Assembly: GCA_016214285.1 (NCBI GenBank) | Contig: JACROV010000001.1 | Coordinates: 1 to 49,789 of the forward strand | Length of the DNA: 49,789 bases | Source of the DNA: Candidatus Omnitrophota bacterium | GTDB lineage: Bacteria; Omnitrophota; Gorgyraeia; Zapsychrales; Zapsychraceae | Direction of reading: 5' to 3' | Notes under the pieces: model-generated | The model's database searches: none | The model's input: only the letters and a program-made list of their open reading frames with translations | Told to the model about the DNA's origin: nothing | In this document: positions 7,150-14,923 of the stretch, piece by piece | Layout: each line of letters begins with the position of its first letter | How positions within the stretch are numbered: the stretch's first letter is position 1 | Program-made: the position numbers and the translations under genes

Positions 7150-7242
7150 TTACTTTTTCGCCAAGGCCGGCTGCTTGGCGGCAATATACTCGATCAGATC
7201 GACGACTTTATTCGAATATCCCCACTCGTTGTCGTACCAGAT
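7150..7242 (-). pseudogene. 3' remnant of a glyceraldehyde-3-phosphate dehydrogenase gene
   Basis: The minus strand reads [12 protein letters not shown], then KVVDLIEYIAAKQ, then PALAKK and a TAA at 7150-7152. This is the exact C-terminus of type-I GAPDH, with the conserved [10 protein letters not shown] helix. No upstream part of the gene is present: the frame is lost above about 7245, in AT-rich sequence. A 47-bp segment (7193-7239) is nearly identical, with 2 mismatches, to the 3' end of the intact gap gene at 8559-8605. The remnant keeps its own stop and downstream terminator. Either the resident gene lost its end to an insertion, or this is the relic of a second gap copy. Confidence 0.85.
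7193..7239. repeat. Left copy of 47-bp direct repeat (gap 3' end), possible attachment site
   Basis: Matches 8559-8605 at 45 of 47 positions in the same orientation. The two copies bracket the AT-rich toxin-antitoxin island. Such repeats, with a regenerated gene end, resemble integration of a mobile island into the 3' end of a conserved gene. No integrase gene is present in the island now. Confidence 0.75.
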
Positions 7243-7417
7243 TTTTGTCAAGCATGCGAATCGACAGATATTTTTAAATTTCTTTAACACTTTTAATACC
7301 ATAGATTTATTACCATTTGGTGATTTTTCATCTTACCTCATTTGAAAAACTCACGTCTGTCAAACGCAATCCAATTCAATACCTCCTGCATTCAACTCTT
7401 TGTCTATCCAAAACTTT
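7243..7417. other. AT-rich non-coding left end of the toxin-antitoxin island
   Basis: Strongly AT-rich compared with the flanking T2SS and gap genes. I see no reading frame or RNA structure of note. The composition supports a foreign origin for the segment up to about 8530. Confidence 0.5.
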
Positions 7418-7720
7418 TTACGTGACTGCAATGCGCCCAAGTTCTTCATCCGGAATGAGCATAACATGACACCGGACAGCTTTGGCCGCTTTCACAATCG
7501 AGGAAATACGCGGATCGTGTTCGACATTCTCAGTACGCGCGATATGGGGCTGAGGGGTTCTCATTTTCTTGGCTAATGCCCGTTGTGATAATTTTCTTCG
7601 ACGGCGCATAATGGCCAATTGTGTCGCCAGAGGCAACTCGGCGAAAAGTTTCGCGTGCTCTAAAGCCGCTTGCGGATGTTCTTCCAATAACTCTTGAATA
7701 TGTTTATCAAAGCCTTTCAT
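7418..7720 (-). CDS. HigA/XRE-family antitoxin
   Basis: 100-residue DNA-binding antitoxin, predicted to neutralise the toxin encoded immediately upstream and to autorepress the operon. The XRE-type helix-turn-helix lies at residues 50-85 (LAIMRRRRKLSQRALAKKMR, then TPQPHIARTENVEHDPRISS), the standard pattern of scaffold and recognition helices. The N-terminal half (ELLEEHPQAALEHAKLFAEL) is an acidic helix as in HigA-type antitoxins of Gp49-like toxins. The ATG overlaps the toxin stop by 4 nt, and toxin-first order is characteristic of higBA. It lies within the AT-rich island between the two gap 3' ends. Confidence 0.85.
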   Translation of the reverse strand: MKGFDKHIQELLEEHPQAALEHAKLFAELPLATQLAIMRRRRKLSQRALAKKMRTPQPHIARTENVEHDPRISSIVKAAKAVRCHVMLIPDEELGRIAVT

Positions 7721-8148
7721 CGATTTATTACCTCCTTTAATCTCTTTCTGGAAAGTTCCAAATCATCTTTCGGTGTCTTAGCGCTTTTCTTCTCGATACT
7801 ATGTAACAGCCAGATCGCTCCCTTTCCAACACCAAAAAATAATCTGTATTGAATCCCGTCATATAATCGCTTCAATTCCCAAAGTTTGTCACCCAAGGGT
7901 CGAATCGTTATCTGCCGCGAGCGCAATCCTTCGGCTCCTAAAATCTCTAGATCAAGCACCAGCCGGGCAAATGCCTTTGGGCGATCTTTGGCCAATTCAC
8001 TGAGATATTCCTTGACCGGCCCCTGATTCCCATCGGGATAATACAGAATTAGGGTTATGCCCTTGACTACCACTTCCAGCATACGATGGGCACGAAATCC
8101 TGTTGCACTGTTCATCAAAGGCATAACCCTATACAGAATTTCCAGCAC
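7717..8148 (-). CDS. RelE/HigB-type toxin (Gp49-like) with MITE-encoded N-terminal insertion
   Basis: Probable mRNA-interferase-type toxin of the RelE/ParE superfamily, Gp49/HigB group. Core features from residue 35 on: LYYPDGNQGPVKEYLSEL, then IRPLGDKLWELKR (the conserved basic strand), then IQYRLFFGVGKGAIWLLHS (central beta-strands) and FxKK-like KKSAKTPKDDLELSRKR. Residues 7-36 are encoded by the 80-bp element plus its 10-bp target duplication. The unoccupied gene would have read MLEILYYPDGNQ, a normal toxin start. The frame is preserved, so the gene is intact apart from a 30-residue insertion after residue 6. An internal ATG inside the element could also initiate translation. Activity is uncertain. 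Confidence 0.8.
   Translation of the reverse strand: MLEILYRVMPLMNSATGFRAHRMLEVVVKGITLILYYPDGNQGPVKEYLSELAKDRPKAFARLVLDLEILGAEGLRSRQITIRPLGDKLWELKRLYDGIQYRLFFGVGKGAIWLLHSIEKKSAKTPKDDLELSRKRLKEVINR
8051..8130 (-). mobile_element. 80-bp MITE-like element, copy 2 (inside toxin gene)
   Basis: Identical over 80 bp to copy 1 in reverse orientation, flanked by a perfect 10-bp duplication, ATACAGAATT (8041-8050 and 8131-8140). It lies in the 5' part of the toxin gene and, with the duplication, adds exactly 90 bp and no stop codon. Together with copy 1 it defines both ends and the target duplication length. Confidence 0.92.
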
Positions 8149-8533
8149 TTATTGACTCCAATATAATGATAACATATCTGTTATCAAATATCAAATGAGA
8201 ATTTGACTTTCCTGTTTTAGAATCAATTTACAATCCTTAAATTACAGGGAACTGGTCAGTTTCTAGGTGTCCCGCTGATATCATCAGACATAAAAGGACC
8301 TTGCGAGAAACAATTAATGTCTTTCTCTTTCGAAACAAGGAACTCCGAATATTGTTGAATAAAAGTATATCATATTCTATCGTTTATTAAAAAAAGGCCA
8401 GCTCCCTTTTGGGTAACTGACCTCTTGTTTGGTATTATTCTGTTAAATGGTACGTAGATGTTGTGAAAATGGTACGTTTCTGTTGTTTCTCTGTTTTTAG
8501 CAATCTCTTTTCTTGATCTTTTTGTTGTAACCC
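8149..8533. other. AT-rich non-coding right part of the island
   Basis: 385 bp without a convincing gene. It contains a minus-strand terminator-like hairpin (8388-8424) and a short imperfect tandem repeat, AAATGGTACGT at 8445-8455 and again at 8467-8477 with the last base differing, each followed by TGTTGT-like sequence, which may be the end of a decayed mobile element. The rest is featureless AT-rich sequence. The toxin-antitoxin promoter should lie just above 8148 but no clear hexamers stand out. Confidence 0.5.
8388..8424 (-). terminator. Intrinsic terminator downstream of gap
   Basis: Minus-strand stem AGGTCAGTTACCC paired with GGGAGCTGGCCT around an AAAA loop, followed directly by TTTTTTT. 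It is about 110 nt after the gap stop codon and is probably the current terminator of the gap transcript. Confidence 0.6.
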
Positions 8534-9589
<1,056 letters not shown>

Positions 9590-9593
9590 TTAT

Positions 9594-9622
9594 ACAATAT
9601 ACTTTGACATTTAAAATGTCAA
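9594..9622 (-). promoter_or_regulatory. Candidate gap promoter with overlapping palindrome
   Basis: Minus strand TTGACA (9622-9617), 17-nt spacer, TATTGT (9599-9594), about 60 nt above the gap ATG. The -35 element is part of a perfect palindrome, TTGACATTT-A-AAATGTCAA (9604-9622), which could be an operator. No regulator can be named. Confidence 0.45.
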
Positions 9623-9648
9623 GCAGAAATTACGGACGCGGACGCGTT

Positions 9649-10668
9649 TTATCGCCGGGCGGGGACCCCGGCCTCCCTTAAATACCGGGCGGCGTGGCCG
9701 GGGTCGGTGGGCACGCTGAAAAAACCGGTCCCGCGCTCGAGGCCCACGGTGCGCATCAGCTTGGGGACGATCTCGATGTGCCAGTGGAAATGCTCGTGCG
9801 GCCCGTCATTGACCGGCGCGACATGAATGTAAAGATTGTAGGACGGGTCCCCAAGACACCCTTTGATCCTGGCCATGGTTTCGCGCAGGATATTCCCGAG
9901 GGCGTGTTTTTCCCCGTCATTGATCGTGTCGAACCGGCAGGAGTGTTCCCGCGGGATAATGCAGCATTCAAAAGGATACCCTGAAGCGAACGGACAAAAT
10001 GCCAGGAACTGCGCGTTGTCCGTGATGACGCGCGCGCCGTCGCGGTATTCCTGGGCGATCATGTCACAGCAGACACAACGCTGATGGCGGTCGTAATACG
10101 CCCTGGTTCCTTCCAGCTCCTGCACGACATATTGCGGGACCATCGGCAGCGCGATGATCTGGCTGTGCGGGTGCTCCACCGTCGTGCCGGCGGACTCCCC
10201 GTAATTCTTGAAGATCAAAACGTACTTGAACCTCCGGTCTTTGGTCAAGTCATTAAGCCGGCTCTGGTATTTATCGATCACGTGGAACATTTCCTCATCA
10301 TTGAGATCGGCGAGGTTACGCTCGTGCGCCGGCGTTTCGATGAAGACTTCATGCGCGCCGATACCGTTGGAAAGCGTGTACATCCCGTCGTGGCGCAGAT
10401 CAAGATTCCCTTCGATCCGCAGGGCGGGGAATTTATTGGGAATGATCCGCACCTGCCAGCCGGGGGAATTCGGCGCGGAACCCGGCGGGCTCCTTCGGAC
10501 CGCCTCAATTTCCGGCGGCGTAAAGAGTTCCTTGCCCGGACAGAACTGGCAGGTCGCCCTAGCGAGGATCGTATGGTCCTCCCGCTCGTATTTCTCCGGC
10601 CCCCACGAATCTTCCACGTGGACGATGACCCACTGGCCGTTTAAAGGATTGCGTCTTAGTTCCGCCAT
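9649..10668 (-). CDS. galT: Galactose-1-phosphate uridylyltransferase-family protein (GalT1)
   Basis: HIT-superfamily nucleotidyltransferase of the GalT family, 339 residues from the ATG at 10668 (MAELRRNPLNGQWVIV is the family's N-terminal pattern, so the longer frame is ignored). Zinc-ligand cysteines: CQFCPGKE and CVCCDMI. The active-site motif is EHPHSQIIALP, with the HPH containing the nucleophilic His. C-terminal half carries HVAPVNDGPHEHFHWHIEIV, the second HxH zinc/product-binding region. Expected to transfer a nucleotidyl group between UDP-glucose (or ADP-glucose) and a hexose-1-phosphate. The start lies 13 nt after the stop of a paralogue, so the two are co-transcribed. Confidence 0.88.
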   Translation of the reverse strand: MAELRRNPLNGQWVIVHVEDSWGPEKYEREDHTILARATCQFCPGKELFTPPEIEAVRRSPPGSAPNSPGWQVRIIPNKFPALRIEGNLDLRHDGMYTLSNGIGAHEVFIETPAHERNLADLNDEEMFHVIDKYQSRLNDLTKDRRFKYVLIFKNYGESAGTTVEHPHSQIIALPMVPQYVVQELEGTRAYYDRHQRCVCCDMIAQEYRDGARVITDNAQFLAFCPFASGYPFECCIIPREHSCRFDTINDGEKHALGNILRETMARIKGCLGDPSYNLYIHVAPVNDGPHEHFHWHIEIVPKLMRTVGLERGTGFFSVPTDPGHAARYLREAGVPARR

Positions 10669-10681
10669 AGCTTGCTTTCTT

Positions 10682-11749
10682 TCAAATTTCCTTGTCGCGC
10701 AAATACTCCGCCATTTCCTCGGGAGGGATGGCGCAGATGTAAAACCCGCTTCCCTTTTCAAATCCGGCCATGCGTGTCAGCCGCGGGATCAATTCCATAT
10801 GCCAATGATAATCCACGTCGATCGTCCGCCATTTGCCGCGCGCGCCGACAGGCTCCTCCCGCAGGGAGCCTCCCGGCCTTTGGCCAAAGGCTCCCTCCCC
10901 TCGGGGAACCTCTGGCCGCGGGGAGGAGGCATCCTGACGGCGAAACGGCGCCGTCTGAATGACCCAGCTGTACGCCGTGTCATCGAGGCCGTTTTTGATC
11001 TTCTGCAGGACTATTTTAAGTATTTTCGCCAGATCCTCTTCATGGCCCCGGATGCCTTGGGCAAAATCCGCGTGATGTTTCCTGGGGATGATCCAAATCT
11101 CGAAAAGGAACCGCGCCGCGAAGGGAATGACGGCTAGAAAGTCGTCGGTCTCCACGACGATCCTTTTTTTGTCCCTGATCTCCCGCTCGACGAGATCGCA
11201 ATAGACGCAGCGCTTGTGGTCCTTGAAATACTGCCGGGCGCCGGAGAGTTTCTCCGTGATCTCAAGCGAGGCCACGGGCATGGCCATGATATGGGAACAG
11301 GCGTGGTGGGCGAACTGGGACAACCCGTAATTCTTGTAGATCAACGCGTGCGTCAGGCGGGTGTTCTGTTCTATTTCATCGAACCGGGCAACGTAAGTTT
11401 GCACGATCTTGCTGATCCTGCCGACGGAAAGATCGGCCATGTTGGACACGTGTTCGGGCATCTCGATGACCGTCTCGTGGATGCCGGCGTCTTTGATCAC
11501 TTCGTAAAGACCGTTTTGCCCGCTGGAAGTTTGCTGCCCCGGCGTTGAGGAGGATTGCCGGGAACGAACGACACAAATATCCCCCAGAGTATACACCGGG
11601 TTGTCAGGCTTGACGCACAGATCGCACTCCTGATCATCGTCGCGCCGGCGCCGGTTTACAGGATCGATAAAATTCCCCGGCCGCCGCGCTCTTTCGACGG
11701 AAATGATCACCCAACGGCCGATCACGGGATCTTGTCGGAATTCTGGCAT
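10682..11749 (-). CDS. GalT-family paralogue with altered active site and palindromic insertion (GalT2)
   Basis: Clearly homologous to the neighbour (MPEFRQDPVIGRWVIISVER start, CDLC and CVYCDLV cysteine pairs, DYHWHMELIPRLT end; 355 residues). The catalytic region aligned to EHPHSQIIALP reads HHACSHIMAMP, so the nucleophilic His is replaced by Cys and the following Gln by His. A Pro/Gly/Arg-rich stretch (ASSPRPEVPRGEGAFGQRPG and a little more) is inserted just before the DYHWH strand and is encoded by the palindromic element at 10849-10930. It may be a GalT relative with another reaction or a non-catalytic partner of GalT1. Function not assignable from sequence alone. Confidence 0.8.
   Translation of the reverse strand: MPEFRQDPVIGRWVIISVERARRPGNFIDPVNRRRRDDDQECDLCVKPDNPVYTLGDICVVRSRQSSSTPGQQTSSGQNGLYEVIKDAGIHETVIEMPEHVSNMADLSVGRISKIVQTYVARFDEIEQNTRLTHALIYKNYGLSQFAHHACSHIMAMPVASLEITEKLSGARQYFKDHKRCVYCDLVEREIRDKKRIVVETDDFLAVIPFAARFLFEIWIIPRKHHADFAQGIRGHEEDLAKILKIVLQKIKNGLDDTAYSWVIQTAPFRRQDASSPRPEVPRGEGAFGQRPGGSLREEPVGARGKWRTIDVDYHWHMELIPRLTRMAGFEKGSGFYICAIPPEEMAEYLRDKEI
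10849..10930. repeat. Composite palindromic GGGAGCC element inside galT2
   Basis: About 82 bp of nested inverted units: GGCTCCTCCCGCAGGGAGCC, GGCCTTTGGCC, AAAGGCTCCCTCCCCT, GGCCGCGGGGAGGAGGC. Same family as 2993-3102 and 14443-14511. Translated in frame in GalT2, but in the opposite orientation to the copies in gspH and priA. Confidence 0.85.
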
Positions 11750-11756
11750 GATTTAT

Positions 11757-11908
11757 TCAATAACCAACGACCAAGATACAAGAAACAAACAAATTCCTCT
11801 CCCCTCCGGGGACCTAACGGCCAAAGGGAGCCTAACGGCAATCTCCAATGGTATTTGGTTCTTGTTTTTTTGGTGATTGATTATTTTTTGGTTATTGTAT
11901 CCTGGTTA
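11757..11908. repeat. Intergenic word repeats with two palindromic units
   Basis: The gap between fmt and galT2 holds AATAACCAACGACCAAGATACAAG words on the left and TTGGTTATTGTATCCTGGTTATT words on the right, an imperfect inverted repeat. Copies of the CTCCCCTCCGGGGACC/GGGAGCCTAACGGC unit (11795-11840) lie between them. Closely resembles 2608-2757. No gene. Confidence 0.7.
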
Positions 11909-12838
11909 TTAAAATTTAAATCCCGGTTCCAGTCGATGCCCCACCACGAACTGATACGCGCCCATCGGCCTGGAAGCCTCCAGGTGCACCATCTTTACTA
12001 AAAGTCCTTGATCGGCGGTGGCGACGGTAAAACCTTTTTTGTCCACCCTGGCTACCTCTCCGGGTGAATACGAAAGAAAGCTGCGCGGGACCACTTCCGT
12101 TTCCAGTATCTTCAGGAGCTTCCCTTGATAGAACGTGTACGCCCCCGGCCAGGGCAACAGCCCGCGCGCCAAATTATGCAGGACCATCGCCTGCTTGTTC
12201 CACTGGATCTGTCCCAATTCTTTCGTTAATTTTGGCGCCAGTGTCGCTTTCTGATCGTCCTGGACGGTAAAAGTATAGGTTCCCTTTTGGATGGAGTCAA
12301 TCGTCTTTAAAAAAAGTTTCAGCCCGATTTCCATCATGCGCGCGCGCACGCTCGCGGCCGTATCGGCCTTGAGGATCTTCAACTTCTTTTGGGCAAGAAT
12401 GCCGCCGGCGTCCATCTTCGCCGTGACCCGCACGATCGAGATACCCGTTGCGCGCTCGCCATTGATGATCGCCCAGTTGATCGGCGCCGCCCCCCGGTAT
12501 TTGGGAAGCAAGGAACTGTGGACGTTGATCGTGAACGTACGAGGCATGGCCAGTACCTCAGCGGGAAGAAATCTCCCGTAAGCAATGACCACGAACAGAT
12601 CGGCCTCAAAGGCCTTGAGCTCTTTTAAAAAAGTGTTTTCCTTCAGGTCCGAGGGCTGGAGAACGGGAATGCCTTTACGCAAGGCCGCTTCTTTGATGGG
12701 GGAAGCGGATACCTCCATGCCGCGCCCGCGGGCTTTATCCGGCTGCGTCACGCAGGCGCATACCTTGTGCTTCGAGTCGAACAAGGCCTCAAGGTGAACC
12801 GCGGCGAAATCATCACTGCCGAAAAAGACAATGTTCAT
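11909..12838 (-). CDS. fmt: Methionyl-tRNA formyltransferase
   Basis: Formylates the initiator Met-tRNA using 10-formyl-tetrahydrofolate. 309 residues, normal length. N-terminal Rossmann start MNIVFFGSDDFAAVHLEAL, the RGRG loop (PDKARGRGMEV), catalytic block INVHSSLLPKYRGAAPINW (Asn and His of the formyltransferase site), GISIVRVTAKMDAGGILAQ, and the C-terminal tRNA-binding OB-like domain (from about residue 205, with LLPWPGAYTFYQGKLLKI) are all present. It follows priA on the same strand, the common priA/def/fmt neighbourhood of many bacteria. Confidence 0.96.
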   Translation of the reverse strand: MNIVFFGSDDFAAVHLEALFDSKHKVCACVTQPDKARGRGMEVSASPIKEAALRKGIPVLQPSDLKENTFLKELKAFEADLFVVIAYGRFLPAEVLAMPRTFTINVHSSLLPKYRGAAPINWAIINGERATGISIVRVTAKMDAGGILAQKKLKILKADTAASVRARMMEIGLKLFLKTIDSIQKGTYTFTVQDDQKATLAPKLTKELGQIQWNKQAMVLHNLARGLLPWPGAYTFYQGKLLKILETEVVPRSFLSYSPGEVARVDKKGFTVATADQGLLVKMVHLEASRPMGAYQFVVGHRLEPGFKF

Positions 12839-12906
12839 ATTCGTATTCCGTATCTCGTATTCCGTATCTCGTAACGAAATACGGAATACGGGCGACGAAC
12901 GACGGG
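12839..12906. repeat. Inverted/tandem repeat between priA and fmt
   Basis: CGTATTCCGTATCTCG occurs twice in tandem and is followed by its inverse (CGAAATACGGAATACG), giving a strong hairpin in the 68-nt spacer. Similar in style to the other short-word repeats. It could stabilise or process the priA-fmt message. Confidence 0.65.
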
Positions 12907-14883
12907 TTATGGATCCACATTGATCGTCACGATCGTATTTCTCTTCCTCGAAAAGTCCTTCAAGGCTTTCCGAATAAACGCCAGTATACTCTTGACCGAA
13001 CGGCCTTTCAACAGGATTGTAAAGCGGTATTTGTCCCGCAGCTTCGGGTTAACATCCGGGTGGGGGTCGGAGATCTCCACCTTGGCGTCCCGGTCCTTTT
13101 CGAGGCGCGCGGACAATTCTTTGGCCTGCTCGAAAACAAACTCTTCGTTGACCCCGCGCAGGCCGATCGCGACCAGATGCCGGTATGGAGGAAATCCCAG
13201 TTCTTTGCGCAGCTCCAATTCCTTTTTGTAAAACCCGTCGAAATCGTTCCTGGACACGGCCCGTAAAACGTAATTATCCATCATGCGCGTTTGCACGAGC
13301 AATTTCTGCGCGGCCAGCTGGCGCAGCCGCACCAAAAGGGCGAAGGCGTGATGGCCGGACCGGAAATCCAGATGATGCAATTCCGCGTCAAAATTGATCA
13401 CGCCGACCAGAGAGGCGTCCATTGCGCCCTGTTCTCTTAAAACGGCCTTGGTGGTGATGACGACATCGGCCTGGCGCGGAAAACTTTTGCTGCTGGTGTC
13501 AAAACGTCCCACGCGGGCCTGCGGGTATAGCCGCGCCACTTCGCTCTCCAATTTCTCGGTGCCCGTTCCGCTGGAACGCAAATACCCGCCGTGACATTGT
13601 GGACAAACTTTAGGCAGCTCCGTTCTAAAATTGCAATGGCGGCAGACCATCGCCTTCTGGGAATACAGATAGGTCAAGTTGACGTTACAGCGATCGCATT
13701 TGACCGTAAAACCGCACTGCTGGCAATGCGTGCGCGTCGTGAAGCCTTTGCGGTTCATCAATAAGACCACCTTGCCTTGCTGGGCCAGCGTGTCGCGAAT
13801 GGCATTCTGTAAAGGGAAAGAAAGGATCGAGGTCTTTTGCGGATTATAATTCGTCATGTCGACGATCTGCATGGCGCTCAGATGCCCGGCCTCGCAAGTG
13901 ACCTTCTGCCATTTTTCTTTCCTGGCCTGTTCCTTTAGGAACTTCAGGAAGTAGAACCACGTCTCGGCGCTGGGCGCCGAACTGACGTACAGGACAGAAC
14001 AACCTTCTACGCCAGCGCGCATCCGCGCGAGTGTGCGCGCGTCGTAATGGGGCGTTTGTTCCTGCTTATACGCCGTGTTTTCTTCCTCATAAATGACGAT
14101 AAGTCCCAAATTCGCCGCCGGCGCGAAGACCGCCGAACGCGTGCCGATAACGACACGGGCCTTGCCCTCTCTGACCGCGAGCCAGCTTTCCAATTCCCTG
14201 ACCGCGGAGGCCTTTTTATCGAAGACCACAATCGGGACGGAAACGGCTTTTGCAAGATGAGCGGCGATCGTATCGGCCATCACGGTCTCGGGGACCAGAA
14301 AAATCACGCCGCGGTCAGCGTCCAATGTCTTGCGGACCATTTCCAGAATAAGCGGCCAGCGTTTGTCGGAACTTTTATCGTGGAGCAACGTGATATTTTT
14401 TGCGAAAGAGGACGGACTTTCCTCGTCCTGAAGGCCGACCAATAGGCTCCCTTTGGGAGGAGGCTCCCTCCCCGCGGGGAGCCTTTGGCTGCGGGAGGAG
14501 CCTGCCGGCCGCGCCGCGCCGGGTGCCGGCGGCGTCCATTCCAGAGGCCTGATCGTTCGTAGCGCCGATGGCAACCATGTTTCAATAGCCTCGCCCCACG
14601 CACACGCGCAATATTCACTTAATTCTTTGATGAAAACCAACGCCTTTTCATCGATGAGGGGATGATTGTCAAGGCAGGATAAAACCGGATTTAGCCGCTT
14701 GAAGACACTTTTCGCTTTAAACCCGACGATGAAACCGACTCGCTGCCGCCGGTTAAAAAGCACGCGCACGCGTTGCCCGACGGCCACCTTGCCGGCAAGC
14801 TCCGCCGGGACCGAATAATCAAAAGGGCCTTCCACGGGAAGGCCGACGACGACCTGGGCAATCGGGAGACGTTTAAATTTCAC
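12907..14883 (-). CDS. priA: PriA-family primosomal protein lacking helicase motifs
   Basis: Replication-restart protein PriA by overall architecture. It has an N-terminal 3'-DNA-binding domain (QVVVGLPVEGPFDYSVP), a helicase-like region and eight zinc-ligand cysteines (CQQCGFTVKCDRC ... CRHCNF ... CPQCHG). The C-terminal domain ends ELRKELGFPPYRHLVAIG and further. About 658 residues from the GTG at 14883. The Walker A position reads DKSSDKRW instead of GxTGSGKT, the DEEH box reads YEEEN, and the GRAGR motif is missing. ATPase and helicase activity are therefore unlikely, as in actinobacterial PriA. Around residue 150 a palindromic repeat adds ARPAGSSRSQRLPAGREPP between the DNA-binding and helicase-like domains. 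It may act as a primosome loader only. Confidence 0.88.
   Translation of the reverse strand: MKFKRLPIAQVVVGLPVEGPFDYSVPAELAGKVAVGQRVRVLFNRRQRVGFIVGFKAKSVFKRLNPVLSCLDNHPLIDEKALVFIKELSEYCACAWGEAIETWLPSALRTIRPLEWTPPAPGAARPAGSSRSQRLPAGREPPPKGSLLVGLQDEESPSSFAKNITLLHDKSSDKRWPLILEMVRKTLDADRGVIFLVPETVMADTIAAHLAKAVSVPIVVFDKKASAVRELESWLAVREGKARVVIGTRSAVFAPAANLGLIVIYEEENTAYKQEQTPHYDARTLARMRAGVEGCSVLYVSSAPSAETWFYFLKFLKEQARKEKWQKVTCEAGHLSAMQIVDMTNYNPQKTSILSFPLQNAIRDTLAQQGKVVLLMNRKGFTTRTHCQQCGFTVKCDRCNVNLTYLYSQKAMVCRHCNFRTELPKVCPQCHGGYLRSSGTGTEKLESEVARLYPQARVGRFDTSSKSFPRQADVVITTKAVLREQGAMDASLVGVINFDAELHHLDFRSGHHAFALLVRLRQLAAQKLLVQTRMMDNYVLRAVSRNDFDGFYKKELELRKELGFPPYRHLVAIGLRGVNEEFVFEQAKELSARLEKDRDAKVEISDPHPDVNPKLRDKYRFTILLKGRSVKSILAFIRKALKDFSRKRNTIVTINVDP
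14443..14511. repeat. Composite palindromic GGGAGCC element inside priA
   Basis: Nested inverted units AGGCTCCCTTTGGGAGGAGG, CTCCCTCCCCGCGGGGAGCC and TGCGGGAGGAGCCTGCCGGCC. Translated in frame; shares the peptide RPAGSSRSQRLP with the copy inside gspH, i.e. same orientation and same reading frame. Confidence 0.85.
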
Positions 14884-14923
14884 TGAAAAAATGGGTAACC
14901 AGCCTCGCTGATTCGGGCGAAGA

